Positions 53,245 through 61,596 of a stretch of 64,000 nucleotides of DNA are shown piece after piece. Under the pieces are notes generated by a model. It was not told where the DNA came from. It saw only the letters and a program-made list of their open reading frames with translations, and made no database searches. This DNA is from Blastomonas sp. SL216 (lineage in GTDB: Bacteria > Pseudomonadota > Alphaproteobacteria > Sphingomonadales > Sphingomonadaceae): the NCBI GenBank assembly GCA_026625625.1, contig CP113055.1:3145001-3209000 (forward strand), written 5' to 3'. A program made the position numbers and the translations under genes. Each line of letters opens with the position of its first letter. Position 1 is the first letter of the stretch.

Positions 53245-53963
53245 GCAGGCTTCAAGGACGCAAGGCGCTGGTCACCGGCGCTGCATCGGGCATCGGCGCC
53301 GCGACGGTGGCGCGGTTGCTGGCCGATGGAGCCACGGTGCTGGCCTGCGACATCAGCGGCGATGGCCTGGCCGGCACGTTGAACCATGTCGCCAACCTCG
53401 CCGATCCGCAGGCGATCGCGGTGCTGGCGGCGGCGGCGGAGAGCCAGCTGGGCGGGCTCGACATCCTGGTCAACAATGCCGGAGTATGCCCGGTGGGTAC
53501 GCTCGACGAACTGACCGACGACCAGTGGCAGTTCGGGCTCGACGTCAACCTGCTGGCGCCGGCGCGGCTGTCCAAGGCCTGTCTCGATCTCATCAAGGCT
53601 TCCAAGGCGGGGCGGGTGATCAACACAGGATCGATCCTGTCGCGCTATGGCGATGCAGGTCTGGGCGCCTATGCCGCGTCCAAGCACGCGATCCTGGGCT
53701 TTACCCGGTCGCTGGCGATGGAACTGGGACCGTTCGGCGTCACCGTCAATTGCGTCCAGCCTGGCTGCATCGTTACCGGCATGACGCGCGGCATGCTGGA
53801 GAATGGCGCTGCGGCGGATTATTATCGCGACAAGTCGGCGCTCAAGCGGCTCGGGCAACCCGAGGATATTGCCGATGTCATCGCCTTCCTGGCGAGCGAC
53901 GATGCGCGCTTCATCACCGGCCAGGGCATCATCGCCGATGGCGGGGTGATGACGCATAGCTGA
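53241..53963 (+). CDS. SDR-family oxidoreductase
   Basis: The product is 240 aa. Cofactor loop TGAASGIG; Ser in TGSILSRY, Tyr/Lys in YAASKHA. It overlaps the ThuA-like stop by 4 bases. It is the last plus-strand gene before the toxin-antitoxin pair, so it ends the first half of the catabolic island. The closest functional idea is a 3-hydroxyacyl or hydroxysteroid dehydrogenase. Confidence 0.92.
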   Translation: MSRLQGRKALVTGAASGIGAATVARLLADGATVLACDISGDGLAGTLNHVANLADPQAIAVLAAAAESQLGGLDILVNNAGVCPVGTLDELTDDQWQFGLDVNLLAPARLSKACLDLIKASKAGRVINTGSILSRYGDAGLGAYAASKHAILGFTRSLAMELGPFGVTVNCVQPGCIVTGMTRGMLENGAAADYYRDKSALKRLGQPEDIADVIAFLASDDARFITGQGIIADGGVMTHS

Positions 53964-53974
53964 GCGGTCGGTCG

Positions 53975-54283
53975 TCAGTCATTGTCGAAATGGCTGACGA
54001 TGTCGCGGCTGGCGTGGAGAACGGCCGGCAGGTCGAGGCTTTGCTCGGTATAGCGGAAGGTGAGGATATAGTTGCTCACTGGCGTGGAACGGATGCCCTC
54101 GCCCAAATCCGGCCTGTCGCTGCCGAGCGTTCCCGGCAGCTCATCCAGTTGCCGCGCTTTGGCGACGAGACGCCTGCGAAAAGCTTGCGCCAGTTCGGGA
54201 TGGCCGCTTTCCCGAAGGATGTAGGACGAGATTTCCCGTAGCTGTTTGCTCGCTTGGGCGCTGATCCGCAGCGCACGCTTCAT
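53975..54283 (-). CDS. RelE/ParE-family toxin
   Basis: The product is 102 aa. The ParE/RelE fold is indicated by LRISAQASKQLREISSYILR, ELAQAFRRRLVAKARQL and the C-terminal strand run YILTFRYTEQSL. ParE members poison gyrase; RelE members cut mRNA; the sequence alone does not separate them. It overlaps the antitoxin stop by 4 bases, downstream of it, as is normal. It is on the minus strand inside a plus-strand catabolic region. Confidence 0.87.
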   Translation of the reverse strand: MKRALRISAQASKQLREISSYILRESGHPELAQAFRRRLVAKARQLDELPGTLGSDRPDLGEGIRSTPVSNYILTFRYTEQSLDLPAVLHASRDIVSHFDND

Positions 54284-54531
54284 TCGGCGGCCTGCTGATT
54301 TTCCCAGGCGGCCAGATCGGAATCGAGCTGCGCCTCGACCTCCTCAAGCGTGTACCACTTATCCTCCGCAATCGCCGCCTCGATCGTCTCCCGCAAGGCC
54401 GCCAGCTTGGCCTCGCGCTCCTCGACCAGTCGCAGGCCTTCGCGCACGATCTCGCTTGCCGATCCGTAGCGGCCGGTCTTGAGCAGCGCCTCGACATACC
54501 CTTCCCAGCGTTCACCGATGGATACATTCAT
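54280..54531 (-). CDS. ParD/CopG-family antitoxin
   Basis: The product is 83 aa. A ribbon-helix-helix start (MNVSIGERWEGYVEALLKTG) is followed by SASEIVREGLRLVEEREAKL, the usual ParD form, and an acidic C-terminal tail that wraps the toxin. I chose the ATG at 54531, with AAGGA about 9 bases upstream; the earlier ATG at 54540 is too close to that site. It likely represses its own promoter through the inverted repeat at 54573-54600. Confidence 0.87.
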   Translation of the reverse strand: MNVSIGERWEGYVEALLKTGRYGSASEIVREGLRLVEEREAKLAALRETIEAAIAEDKWYTLEEVEAQLDSDLAAWENQQAAE

Positions 54532-54572
54532 CGCCGTCATTCCTTCTGTCAGTCAGGTTTCGGATTATCAGA

Positions 54573-54600
54573 ATAACAGAAACTGCGCAATTTTCGTTAT
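54573..54600. promoter_or_regulatory. Inverted repeat, likely toxin-antitoxin operator
   Basis: ATAACAGAAA and TTTTCGTTAT are near complements (8 of 10) around an 8-base spacer, in an AT-rich patch 42 bases upstream of the antitoxin start. ParD-type antitoxins autoregulate through such sites. It also lies upstream of the divergent P450 gene. Confidence 0.5.
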
Positions 54601-54701
54601 TGATGCTTGCATGCCGTGCCCTAGCATTTTCGCCTATCGCAGGCCGATGCGAGCGCGGGCTATGACGGTGGCATGGCAGAGCATAATCATGGGAGCAGGC
54701 G

Positions 54702-55940
54702 GTGACGGTGGCGGCGGAGCAGCAGAGCTTTTTCCATCCGGACGTGCTGGTCGATCCGTTCGCCTTCTATCAGGAGCATATCCCGACCGAGCCTGTCTAT
54801 CATGACAAGGCGAGCGGGTTGTATCTGGTGCTCAGCCACAGGCTGGTCAGCGAGGCGACGTCGCGCACCGACGAATTTTCGAACAATTTCCAGGCGGTGC
54901 TGTCCGGCGCGCGGTCCGAAGACCCCGAGGTCAAGGCAATCCTCGATCATGGCTGGCCGCAGGTCGATACGCTGCTGACGGCCGATCCGCCGGTGCACAC
55001 CCGGTTCCGCAAGCTGGTCAACCTCGCCTTTTCCGCGCCGCGCGTGAACAAGCTGGAAGCGCATATCCGCGAGATCGCGCGCGACCTGATCGATGCCATG
55101 CTGGCCAAGGATGAAGTCGAATTCGTCCGCGATTTCGCCATGCCGCTGCCGATCCGCATGATCTCCGAACAGCTGGGCCTCACCCATGAGGACCCGGCCA
55201 CGATCAAGCGCTGGACCGATGGCTTTGTCGATCGCCTGGGCGGCATGGTGCCCAAAGAGCGCGAGCTGCAATGCGCGCGCGAGGTGGTGGAGTTCCAGCA
55301 CGCGATCAAGGCGCAGATGGACCTGCGGCGCGCCAGCCCGACCGACGATCTTCTGTCCGATCTGGTCCATGCCCAGATCGATGGCGAACGCCCCCTCGAT
55401 GATGGCGAGCTGCTGTCGATCGTGCAGCAGTTGCTGGTCGCGGGCAACGAGACGACCACCGCGACCTTGGCCGAGGGCATCATTCTGCTGGCACGCAACC
55501 CGTCCGAACTCGCCAAGGCCAAGGCCGACCCGAAGATCATTCCGAACATGGTCGAGGAAATCCTGCGGCTGGCCAGCGCATCTTCGGGCATCTGGCGGGT
55601 GATGAAGCAGGATGCGGAACTCGGCGGCGTCACCCTGCCCGCAGGGGCAATGGTGATGATGCGCTATGCCTCGGCCAATCGCGATCCGGAACGTTATGAG
55701 CAGCCCGACCGGTTCCTGGCCGATCGCGCCAACGCACGCACGCATCTCGCCTTTGGCCGCGGCATCCACATGTGTGTGGGCAACATGCTCAGCCGCAAGG
55801 AAATGACGGTGGCGTTCGAGGAACTGCTGCCGCGCATTGCCGGCTTCACGCTGACCGACGAGGCTGCGATCGCCTATCCTCCCAACATGATGCTGCGCGG
55901 ACCCGTTTCCGTGCCCGTCCGTTTTGAGCCGCACGCATGA
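54702..55940 (+). CDS. Cytochrome P450
   Basis: The product is 412 aa. All P450 signatures are visible: the oxygen-binding I helix AGNETTTAT near residue 248, EEILR (ExxR) near 285, and the heme Cys in FGRGIHMCVG near 357. No membrane anchor is present, as is usual in bacteria, so it needs a separate ferredoxin and reductase. The start is GTG 54702 with GGAG upstream. It overlaps the acyl-CoA dehydrogenase gene by 4 bases, so it feeds hydroxylated or oxidised product into a CoA pathway. Confidence 0.95.
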   Translation: MTVAAEQQSFFHPDVLVDPFAFYQEHIPTEPVYHDKASGLYLVLSHRLVSEATSRTDEFSNNFQAVLSGARSEDPEVKAILDHGWPQVDTLLTADPPVHTRFRKLVNLAFSAPRVNKLEAHIREIARDLIDAMLAKDEVEFVRDFAMPLPIRMISEQLGLTHEDPATIKRWTDGFVDRLGGMVPKERELQCAREVVEFQHAIKAQMDLRRASPTDDLLSDLVHAQIDGERPLDDGELLSIVQQLLVAGNETTTATLAEGIILLARNPSELAKAKADPKIIPNMVEEILRLASASSGIWRVMKQDAELGGVTLPAGAMVMMRYASANRDPERYEQPDRFLADRANARTHLAFGRGIHMCVGNMLSRKEMTVAFEELLPRIAGFTLTDEAAIAYPPNMMLRGPVSVPVRFEPHA

Positions 55941-57028
55941 ATTTCGACTATGATGAGAGCCAGCTGCTGTACCGCGCCTCGGTCGAGCGTTTTCTGGACG
56001 CCAGCGACATCGCCGCACGCAAGGCACAGCGTGCGCAACCCGGCGGCATAGACCGCGCGCGCTGGCAGGCGATGGCCGAGTTGGGGCTGACCGCGATGGC
56101 ACTGCCCGAGGACAGGGGCGGGCTGGGCAGCAGCCTGCTCGATCTGGTCGCGGTGGGTGAAAGCTTTGGTCAGCGCATCTCGTCGGACAACTGGCTGGAA
56201 AATGCGGTATTGCCGGTGCTGCTCGCAGGCGCAGGCCTTGCGGAAGACGATCCGCTGATGGCGGCGCTGGCATCGGGCGAGGCGATCGCCGCGCTGGCGA
56301 TGTTCGAGCCGGAAGCGCGGCATGTCGCCACCCCGCGCGGCACCACCGCCAAGGCAAGTGCTGCGGGCCATGTGCTGCAGGGTGAAAAGACCTTCGTGCT
56401 GGGCGGCATGGCCGCGGACTGGCTGCTGGTCAGCGCGGCAACCGAGACTGGCCCGGCGCTGTTTCTGGTCGCCGCCGATGCGCCCGGCGTGTTCCGCCGG
56501 GGCTATCGCATCATCGATGGCAATGAGGCGGCCGAGGTGCGGCTGCTGGGCTGCGAGGTCGCGAAGGATGCGCGGCTCGCGCTCGACTGGGCGGCGGTCG
56601 AAGCGGCGCTTGCCACTGCGCGGTTGGTGGCGGCAGCAGAAATGGCCGGCCTCGCGCAGCGGCTGTTCGACGATACCCTGGCCTATGTCCGCCAGCGCGA
56701 ACAGTTCGGCCAGCCGATCGGGCGCTTCCAGGCAATCCAGCATCGGATGGTCGAGGCCTATGCGCTGGTCGATCAGGCGAAAAGCGCGCTGATCGCAGCC
56801 GTGACCTCGGGCGATCCGCAGGAAATAGCCGGGATGAAGGCGGTTGTCGCCGATGCCGCGCTGCGCATCGGGCGCGAGGCGGTGCAGCTGCATGGCGGCA
56901 TGGGCACCACCGACGAGCTGGAGATTGGCCATGCGCACAAACGGGTCTTGCTGCTGGCGCAATGGCTGGGCGATCCGGCCAGCGGGCTGGATGCCTATGC
57001 CCAGACATCGATAAAGGTTGCGGCATGA
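55937..57028 (+). CDS. Acyl-CoA dehydrogenase family protein (short form)
   Basis: The product is 363 aa. C-terminal blocks REQFGQPIGRFQAIQHRMVE near residue 255 and AVQLHGGMGTTDELEIGHAH near 320 are typical. The protein is shorter and more divergent than the second one at 60108, a pattern seen in the alpha/beta acyl-CoA dehydrogenase pairs (ChsE1/ChsE2 type) that oxidise steroid side chains in actinobacteria. It overlaps the P450 gene upstream and the DUF35 gene downstream, so the genes are co-translated. Confidence 0.92.
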   Translation: MNFDYDESQLLYRASVERFLDASDIAARKAQRAQPGGIDRARWQAMAELGLTAMALPEDRGGLGSSLLDLVAVGESFGQRISSDNWLENAVLPVLLAGAGLAEDDPLMAALASGEAIAALAMFEPEARHVATPRGTTAKASAAGHVLQGEKTFVLGGMAADWLLVSAATETGPALFLVAADAPGVFRRGYRIIDGNEAAEVRLLGCEVAKDARLALDWAAVEAALATARLVAAAEMAGLAQRLFDDTLAYVRQREQFGQPIGRFQAIQHRMVEAYALVDQAKSALIAAVTSGDPQEIAGMKAVVADAALRIGREAVQLHGGMGTTDELEIGHAHKRVLLLAQWLGDPASGLDAYAQTSIKVAA

Positions 57029-57426
57029 GCTCCGCCCTTCCCGTGGCCGAGGGCCTGTGGACCGACGAGGCCGCGCCGTGCCTGATCGGCGGCCGTAACG
57101 CGCAGACCGGCGAGATTGTCTTCCCGATGCCGCAGGGCGATGCTGCGCAGCATTTTGCGCCGGTACCCCTGTCGCGCACCGGCACATTATGGTCCTGGAC
57201 CAGCCAGGACTTCCGCCCCAAATCGCCGCCTTATGCGGGGCCCGAAGATTTCACGCCGTTCCTGATCGGCTATGTAGAGCTGCCGGGCGAGGTGATCGTC
57301 GAAACGCGCATCGCGGGAGCGGCCCTGGCTGATCTCAAGCTCGGCATGGCGATGGAGCTGGTGCTGATCGAGTTCGCACCGGGCCGGAGCACCTTTGCCT
57401 TCAAGCCCGCAGGAGCAGGCGCATGA
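57025..57426 (+). CDS. DUF35 OB-fold protein, partner of the thiolase-like protein
   Basis: The product is 133 aa. The OB-fold part has GTLWSWTSQDFRPKSPPY, FTPFLIGYVELPGEVIVETR and MAMELVLIEF. The N-terminal zinc ribbon that normally precedes it has only one Cys (APCLIGGR), so zinc binding is doubtful. DUF35 proteins pair with SCP2-type thiolases; in steroid breakdown the DUF35 domain of ChsH2 binds the aldolase Ltp2. It overlaps the next gene, which is of exactly that type. Confidence 0.88.
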   Translation: MSSALPVAEGLWTDEAAPCLIGGRNAQTGEIVFPMPQGDAAQHFAPVPLSRTGTLWSWTSQDFRPKSPPYAGPEDFTPFLIGYVELPGEVIVETRIAGAALADLKLGMAMELVLIEFAPGRSTFAFKPAGAGA

Positions 57427-58568
57427 CCCAGGTCCAGATCATCGGCGCAGGCATCCATCCGTTCGGGCGCACCGATGGCCGGTCGGGGCGCGACCAGGGG
57501 GTGTTTGCCGTGCAGCAGGCGCTCGCCGACGCCGGGCTCGCATGGACCGATATCGAATGCGCCTATGGCGGATCGGAAGCGGCGGGCAATGCCGATATCA
57601 TGGTCAACGAGCTGGGCCTGACCGGCCTGCCGTTCATCAACGTCTCGAACGGCTGCGCAACCGGCGGCAGCGCGCTTGCCTCGGCCCGCAATGCCGTCGC
57701 CTCTGGCCAGTGCGACATTGCCATGGCCGTCGGCTTCGACAAGCACCCGCGCGGTGCGTTCAACGCCAAGCCGGGCGATTGGGGCCTGCCCGAATGGTAT
57801 GGCGAAACCGGCATGATGCTGACCACGCAATTCTTCGCGCTGAAGATCCAGCGCTATATGCAGCTGCACGGCATCAGCCGCGAGACCTTGGGCAAGGTCG
57901 CGGAAAAGGCGTTCCGCAACGGCACCTTGTGCGATCATGCCTGGCGGCGCTCGCCGGTCGATCTCGACACGATCCTCAATGCGCCGATGGTCAACGATCC
58001 GCTGACCAAATACATGTTCTGCTCGCCCGCAGAGGGCGCGGTCGCGCTCATCATCGCCTCGGAGAAAAAGGCGCGTGAACTGGGTGCCGACGGGGTCAAG
58101 GTCGCCAGCATCGCGGTGCGCACCCGCCCGCCCGGATCGTTCGAGGTATTCGCGCCCGCGATCAGCGTCGAACGCGGCGGCAAGCCGACCGAGCTGGCCA
58201 GCAAGGCCGCGTACGAGGCCGCAGGGATCGGCCCGGAGGATATCGATGTCGCGCAGCTGCAGGATACCGAATCGGGCGCCGAAATCATGCACATGGCCGA
58301 AAACGGTTTCTGCCAGGATGGCGAGCAGGAGCAGTGGTTTGCCGAAGGGCGCACCGAGCTCAACGGCCAGCTTCCGGTCAATACCGATGGCGGCTGCCTC
58401 GCATGCGGCGAGCCGATCGGCGCATCCGGGCTGCGCCAGGTTTATGAAAACACGGTGCAGCTGCGGGGACGCGGTGGGGCAAGGCAGGTGCCCGGCAACC
58501 CGAAAACGGCGTACAGCCATGTCTATGGTGCGCCGGGCCTGTCGGCCGTCGCGATTTTGGAGCGCTGA
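57423..58568 (+). CDS. SCP2/lipid-transfer-type thiolase homologue, possible retro-aldolase
   Basis: The product is 381 aa. The thiolase nucleophile position is kept as Cys78 in NVSNGCATGGSAL. Two catalytic His are replaced: the HDxF-type motif reads QDTE near residue 282, and GHP reads GEP in ACGEPIGASG near 330. Loss of these His is a mark of Ltp2-like side-chain aldolases rather than true thiolases. The overlapping DUF35 gene supports this. It would release a short carbonyl compound from a CoA thioester. An ordinary thiolase is still possible. Confidence 0.88.
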   Translation: MTQVQIIGAGIHPFGRTDGRSGRDQGVFAVQQALADAGLAWTDIECAYGGSEAAGNADIMVNELGLTGLPFINVSNGCATGGSALASARNAVASGQCDIAMAVGFDKHPRGAFNAKPGDWGLPEWYGETGMMLTTQFFALKIQRYMQLHGISRETLGKVAEKAFRNGTLCDHAWRRSPVDLDTILNAPMVNDPLTKYMFCSPAEGAVALIIASEKKARELGADGVKVASIAVRTRPPGSFEVFAPAISVERGGKPTELASKAAYEAAGIGPEDIDVAQLQDTESGAEIMHMAENGFCQDGEQEQWFAEGRTELNGQLPVNTDGGCLACGEPIGASGLRQVYENTVQLRGRGGARQVPGNPKTAYSHVYGAPGLSAVAILER

Positions 58569-58571
58569 ATC

Positions 58572-59342
58572 ATGGGATTGATGCAAGGCAAGGTCGCGCT
58601 GATCTCGGGCGGGGCGGAAGGCATTGGCGGAGCGACCGGACGGCGGATCGTGGAGGAAGGCGGCAGCGTCGTGCTGGGCGACGTGCAGTTCGACAAGGCC
58701 AAGGCGCTGGCGTCCGACCTCGGCGAACGCGCCATGGCCGTTGCGCTCGACGTGCGCGACCTCAAGCAATGGGAAGCGGCGGTGCAGGCCGCGCAGGCGA
58801 CCTTCGGCAAGCTGACGCACCTGGTCAACGTTGCGGGAATCTCCGAGCCCGGCGCGGTGCCCGATGTCGATCTGGACAGCTGGCAGCGCACGATCGACAT
58901 CAACCTTGGCGGCACCTTCAACGGCTGCCGCGTGGCGATCCCCGCCATCGCCGCTGCGGGCGAGCCTGGGGCCATCGTCAATATCGGCTCGATGCTGGCG
59001 CTGCGTGTGGGGCCGGGCTTTGCCGCCTATTGCGCGTCCAAGGCGGCGGTGACCGCGCTCACAAAGACGATCGCGCTCGATTGTGCCGAAAAGGGCCTGC
59101 CCATCCGCGCCAATACCGTGCACCCCGGCGCGATCCGCACGCCGATGTTCGAACGCTATCTGGAGGCGCTGCCGGGGACCGATGAGGAGGTCGAAGCCAT
59201 GTTCGCCGCCAACCATCCGATGGGGCGGGTCGGCGAGGCGCATGAGGTGGTCAATGCGATCGTCTTCCTGCTCTCCGACCAGGCGAGCTTCACCACCGGG
59301 GTCGACTTTACCGTCGATGGCGGCGGCCATTTCCGCAGCTGA
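58572..59342 (+). CDS. SDR-family oxidoreductase
   Basis: The product is 256 aa. Cofactor loop SGGAEGIG, active Ser in NIGSMLAL, Tyr/Lys in AAYCASKAA. GVDFTVDGGGHF closes the sequence. The layout resembles 3-alpha/20-beta-hydroxysteroid dehydrogenases and glucose dehydrogenases, but substrate cannot be set from sequence. It begins 3 bases after the thiolase-like gene and precedes the second ThuA-like gene by 12 bases. Confidence 0.92.
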   Translation: MGLMQGKVALISGGAEGIGGATGRRIVEEGGSVVLGDVQFDKAKALASDLGERAMAVALDVRDLKQWEAAVQAAQATFGKLTHLVNVAGISEPGAVPDVDLDSWQRTIDINLGGTFNGCRVAIPAIAAAGEPGAIVNIGSMLALRVGPGFAAYCASKAAVTALTKTIALDCAEKGLPIRANTVHPGAIRTPMFERYLEALPGTDEEVEAMFAANHPMGRVGEAHEVVNAIVFLLSDQASFTTGVDFTVDGGGHFRS

Positions 59343-59354
59343 AGGGACGAGGCC

Positions 59355-60104
59355 ATGGCAGAACGGATCGATGCGCATTTCGTCGCGGCGGGCAAATATC
59401 ACGATATCGACTTTGCCCGGCTGGAGGTGCTCAAGCTGCTCGCCGAGCATGACAACATCCGCACCACGGTAGCGCATGGTTACAACGGCGTGGGCGAGCG
59501 GCTGCCCGCGTGCCGCTTTCTCGTCACCTATACCTGCGACCTGATGCCCAGCGAGGCCGAAGCCCAGGCGATCGCCGCGTTCCTTGAAGCCGGCGGCCGC
59601 TGGCTGGCGCTGCACGGCACCAACTCGATCCTGCGCTTTACCGATGCCGGGGTGGACAGCCCCGAAGAGCGGCCCGACGTGATGCAGATGCTGGGCACGC
59701 AGTTCAAGGCGCACCCGCCGATCGGCGCGCCGTTCACGGTGGAGATCGTCGACGGCGATCATGACGTGACGCGCGGGATCAGCGATTTCGATGTGGTCGA
59801 CGAACTCTATCTGATGAAGCAGGTGAGCGATATTCGCACGCTCGCCCAGACCCGCTTCGAGGGCGAGGCGACCGGCTTTGTCGATGCCGATTGGCCCGAA
59901 ACCGTGGTGCCGGTCATCTATACCCGCGCCATCGGCCAGGGGGGCATATTGTACAATACGCTCGGCCATTGCCGGGGGCATTATGACCTGCCGGGCATGG
60001 CCGATTTCTACCCGCATCCGGAAAAATGCGCGTGGAACTACCCGGTTTATTATGAACTGTTGCGCCGCGGCATCGTCTGGGCGACCGGAAATGGCGGGAT
60101 TTGA
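59355..60104 (+). CDS. ThuA-like protein (second copy)
   Basis: The product is 249 aa. It has the same fold as the copy at 52456: an N-terminal half with HGYNGVGERLPACRFLVTYT, LHGTNSILRF near residue 80, and HDVTRGISDFDVVDELYLMK near 135. GHCRGHYDLPGMADFYPHPE near residue 205 is His-rich and may hold a metal. The two copies share the VDELYL/CDELYL block but differ elsewhere, so they are related, not duplicates. It lies between an SDR and an acyl-CoA dehydrogenase gene. Confidence 0.87.
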   Translation: MAERIDAHFVAAGKYHDIDFARLEVLKLLAEHDNIRTTVAHGYNGVGERLPACRFLVTYTCDLMPSEAEAQAIAAFLEAGGRWLALHGTNSILRFTDAGVDSPEERPDVMQMLGTQFKAHPPIGAPFTVEIVDGDHDVTRGISDFDVVDELYLMKQVSDIRTLAQTRFEGEATGFVDADWPETVVPVIYTRAIGQGGILYNTLGHCRGHYDLPGMADFYPHPEKCAWNYPVYYELLRRGIVWATGNGGI

Positions 60105-60107
60105 CGC

Positions 60108-61316
60108 ATGGACATGGATTTCACCCCCCAGGAGATCGCCTTTCAGGCCGAGGTGCGCAGCTTCCTCAAATCGCATCTCAACGAACGGCTGGTCGAAGGG
60201 GCAAAACGCACGCCGGGCGTGTTTGTCGAGCCCGATATCGGCCTGGAATGGCAGCGCATCCTGCACGAAAAGGGCTGGCTGGCGATCCACTGGCCGGTGG
60301 AAGATGGCGGCACCGGCTGGACCCCGGTGCAGCGCTATATCTTCGAAAAGGAATGCGCGCTGGCAGGGGCCCCGGCGCTCGCGGTGCTGGGGCTGAAGCT
60401 GGTCGGCCCGGTCATCTGCCGCTTCGGCACGCCCGAGCAGAAGGCGCATTTCCTGCCGCGCATCCTCAGCGCAGAGGATTATTGGTGCCAGGGCTATTCT
60501 GAGCCGGGCTCGGGATCGGACCTCGCCAGTCTGAAGACGCGCGCGGTGCTGGAGGGCGATAGCTACCGCATCAACGGCTCCAAGATCTGGACCACGCACG
60601 CGCATTACGCCAACTGGATGTTCTGCCTGGTGCGCACCGATCCGGATGTCTCGGCGCAGCGCGGCATCACCTTCCTGCTCGTGCCGATGGACCAGCCCGG
60701 CGTCACCGTCACCCCCATCGTCACCATGGCGGGCGACCACGAGGTCAACCAGGTGTTCCTCGATGATGCGAAGAGCCATGTCGGCAACCGCATCGGCGAA
60801 GAGGGGCAGGGCTGGACCATCGCCAAGTTCCTGCTCGAGAACGAACGCGGTGGATCGTGCTTTGCGCCCAAGCTGATCGCCGATATCGACGCGCTGACAA
60901 TGGCTGCCGCACGCGTGGCCAGCGGCACCAACGGTGCGCTGGTCCACGATCCGGAAATCGCGCGTAAGCTCGCCTCGCTGCGGCTGCGCGCGCGCGCGTT
61001 CGAGATCAGCGAGCTGCGCATCCTGGCCGAGATCGCAAAGGGCCGCCCGCCGGGGCCGCAGACCTCGCTGGTCAAGCTGTTCTCCGCCAACCTGCGGCAG
61101 GAGCTCGATACGCTGGCGATGGACATTCACGGCCTGGCCGGGCTGCAACTGCCCGCCGAACGCCCGCTCTACGGCAACGAGGCGCCCGAGCCGGTGGACA
61201 GCGTCGAGGCGCAGATGGCTGCGGGCCGCTATCTCAACTCGCGCGCCTGGACGATTTTCGGCGGATCGGACGAGGTGCAGAAGAACATCATCGCCAAGAC
61301 CGTGCTGGGCTTGTGA
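60108..61316 (+). CDS. Acyl-CoA dehydrogenase (long form)
   Basis: The product is 402 aa. FAD/substrate motifs: YSEPGSGSDLASLKT near residue 130, and a C-terminal GGSDEVQKNIIAKTVLG. The flavoprotein would make the alpha,beta double bond of an acyl-CoA with ETF as acceptor. Together with the shorter homologue at 55937 it may form a heteromer. It starts 3 bases after the ThuA-like gene. The next gene is beyond a 280-base repeat region. Confidence 0.94.
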   Translation: MDMDFTPQEIAFQAEVRSFLKSHLNERLVEGAKRTPGVFVEPDIGLEWQRILHEKGWLAIHWPVEDGGTGWTPVQRYIFEKECALAGAPALAVLGLKLVGPVICRFGTPEQKAHFLPRILSAEDYWCQGYSEPGSGSDLASLKTRAVLEGDSYRINGSKIWTTHAHYANWMFCLVRTDPDVSAQRGITFLLVPMDQPGVTVTPIVTMAGDHEVNQVFLDDAKSHVGNRIGEEGQGWTIAKFLLENERGGSCFAPKLIADIDALTMAAARVASGTNGALVHDPEIARKLASLRLRARAFEISELRILAEIAKGRPPGPQTSLVKLFSANLRQELDTLAMDIHGLAGLQLPAERPLYGNEAPEPVDSVEAQMAAGRYLNSRAWTIFGGSDEVQKNIIAKTVLGL

Positions 61317-61370
61317 GGCTTGGACTGACACCAGCACGCTTTCCCCTCCCGCCTGCGGGAGGGGCAGGTT

Positions 61371-61500
61371 CAGCTTGCTGAACCGGGGTGGGAACGCAGG
61401 CAGCTCAGCTTGCTGAACCGGGGTGGGAACGCAGGCAGCTCAGCTTGCTGAACCGGGGTGGGAACGCAGGCAGCTCAGCTTGCTGAACCGGGGTGGGCCA
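61371..61500. repeat. 35-bp tandem repeat with GC-rich hairpins at both sides
   Basis: The unit CAGCTTGCTGAACCGGGGTG (continuing GGAACGCAGGCAGCT) repeats at 61371, 61406, 61441 and 61476, the last copy being cut after GGGTGGG. A TTCAGCTTGCTGAA palindrome lies in the first unit. A CCCCTCCCGCCTGCGGGAGGGG hairpin precedes (about 61343) and a similar one follows (about 61551). No spacers are present, so it is not a CRISPR array. Confidence 0.85.
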
Positions 61501-61596
61501 GAGCAGATGGCTGTTCGCTCCCACCCCGGCTTCGGCTATGCCTCAGCCACCCCTCCCGCTGGCGGGAGGGGAGAAAAGAACAAGGAGAGCCCCTGA

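Noticed and set aside
57270-61337. Very long open frame on the minus strand opposite the acyl-CoA and thiolase genes
   Set aside because: It mirrors the plus-strand genes, whose proteins show clear family motifs. Its own translation has His/Arg/Gln-rich low-complexity composition with no motif. Such frames arise from high-GC codon bias.
61371-61500. CRISPR array
   Set aside because: The 35-bp units are directly adjacent with no spacers, and there are no cas genes.
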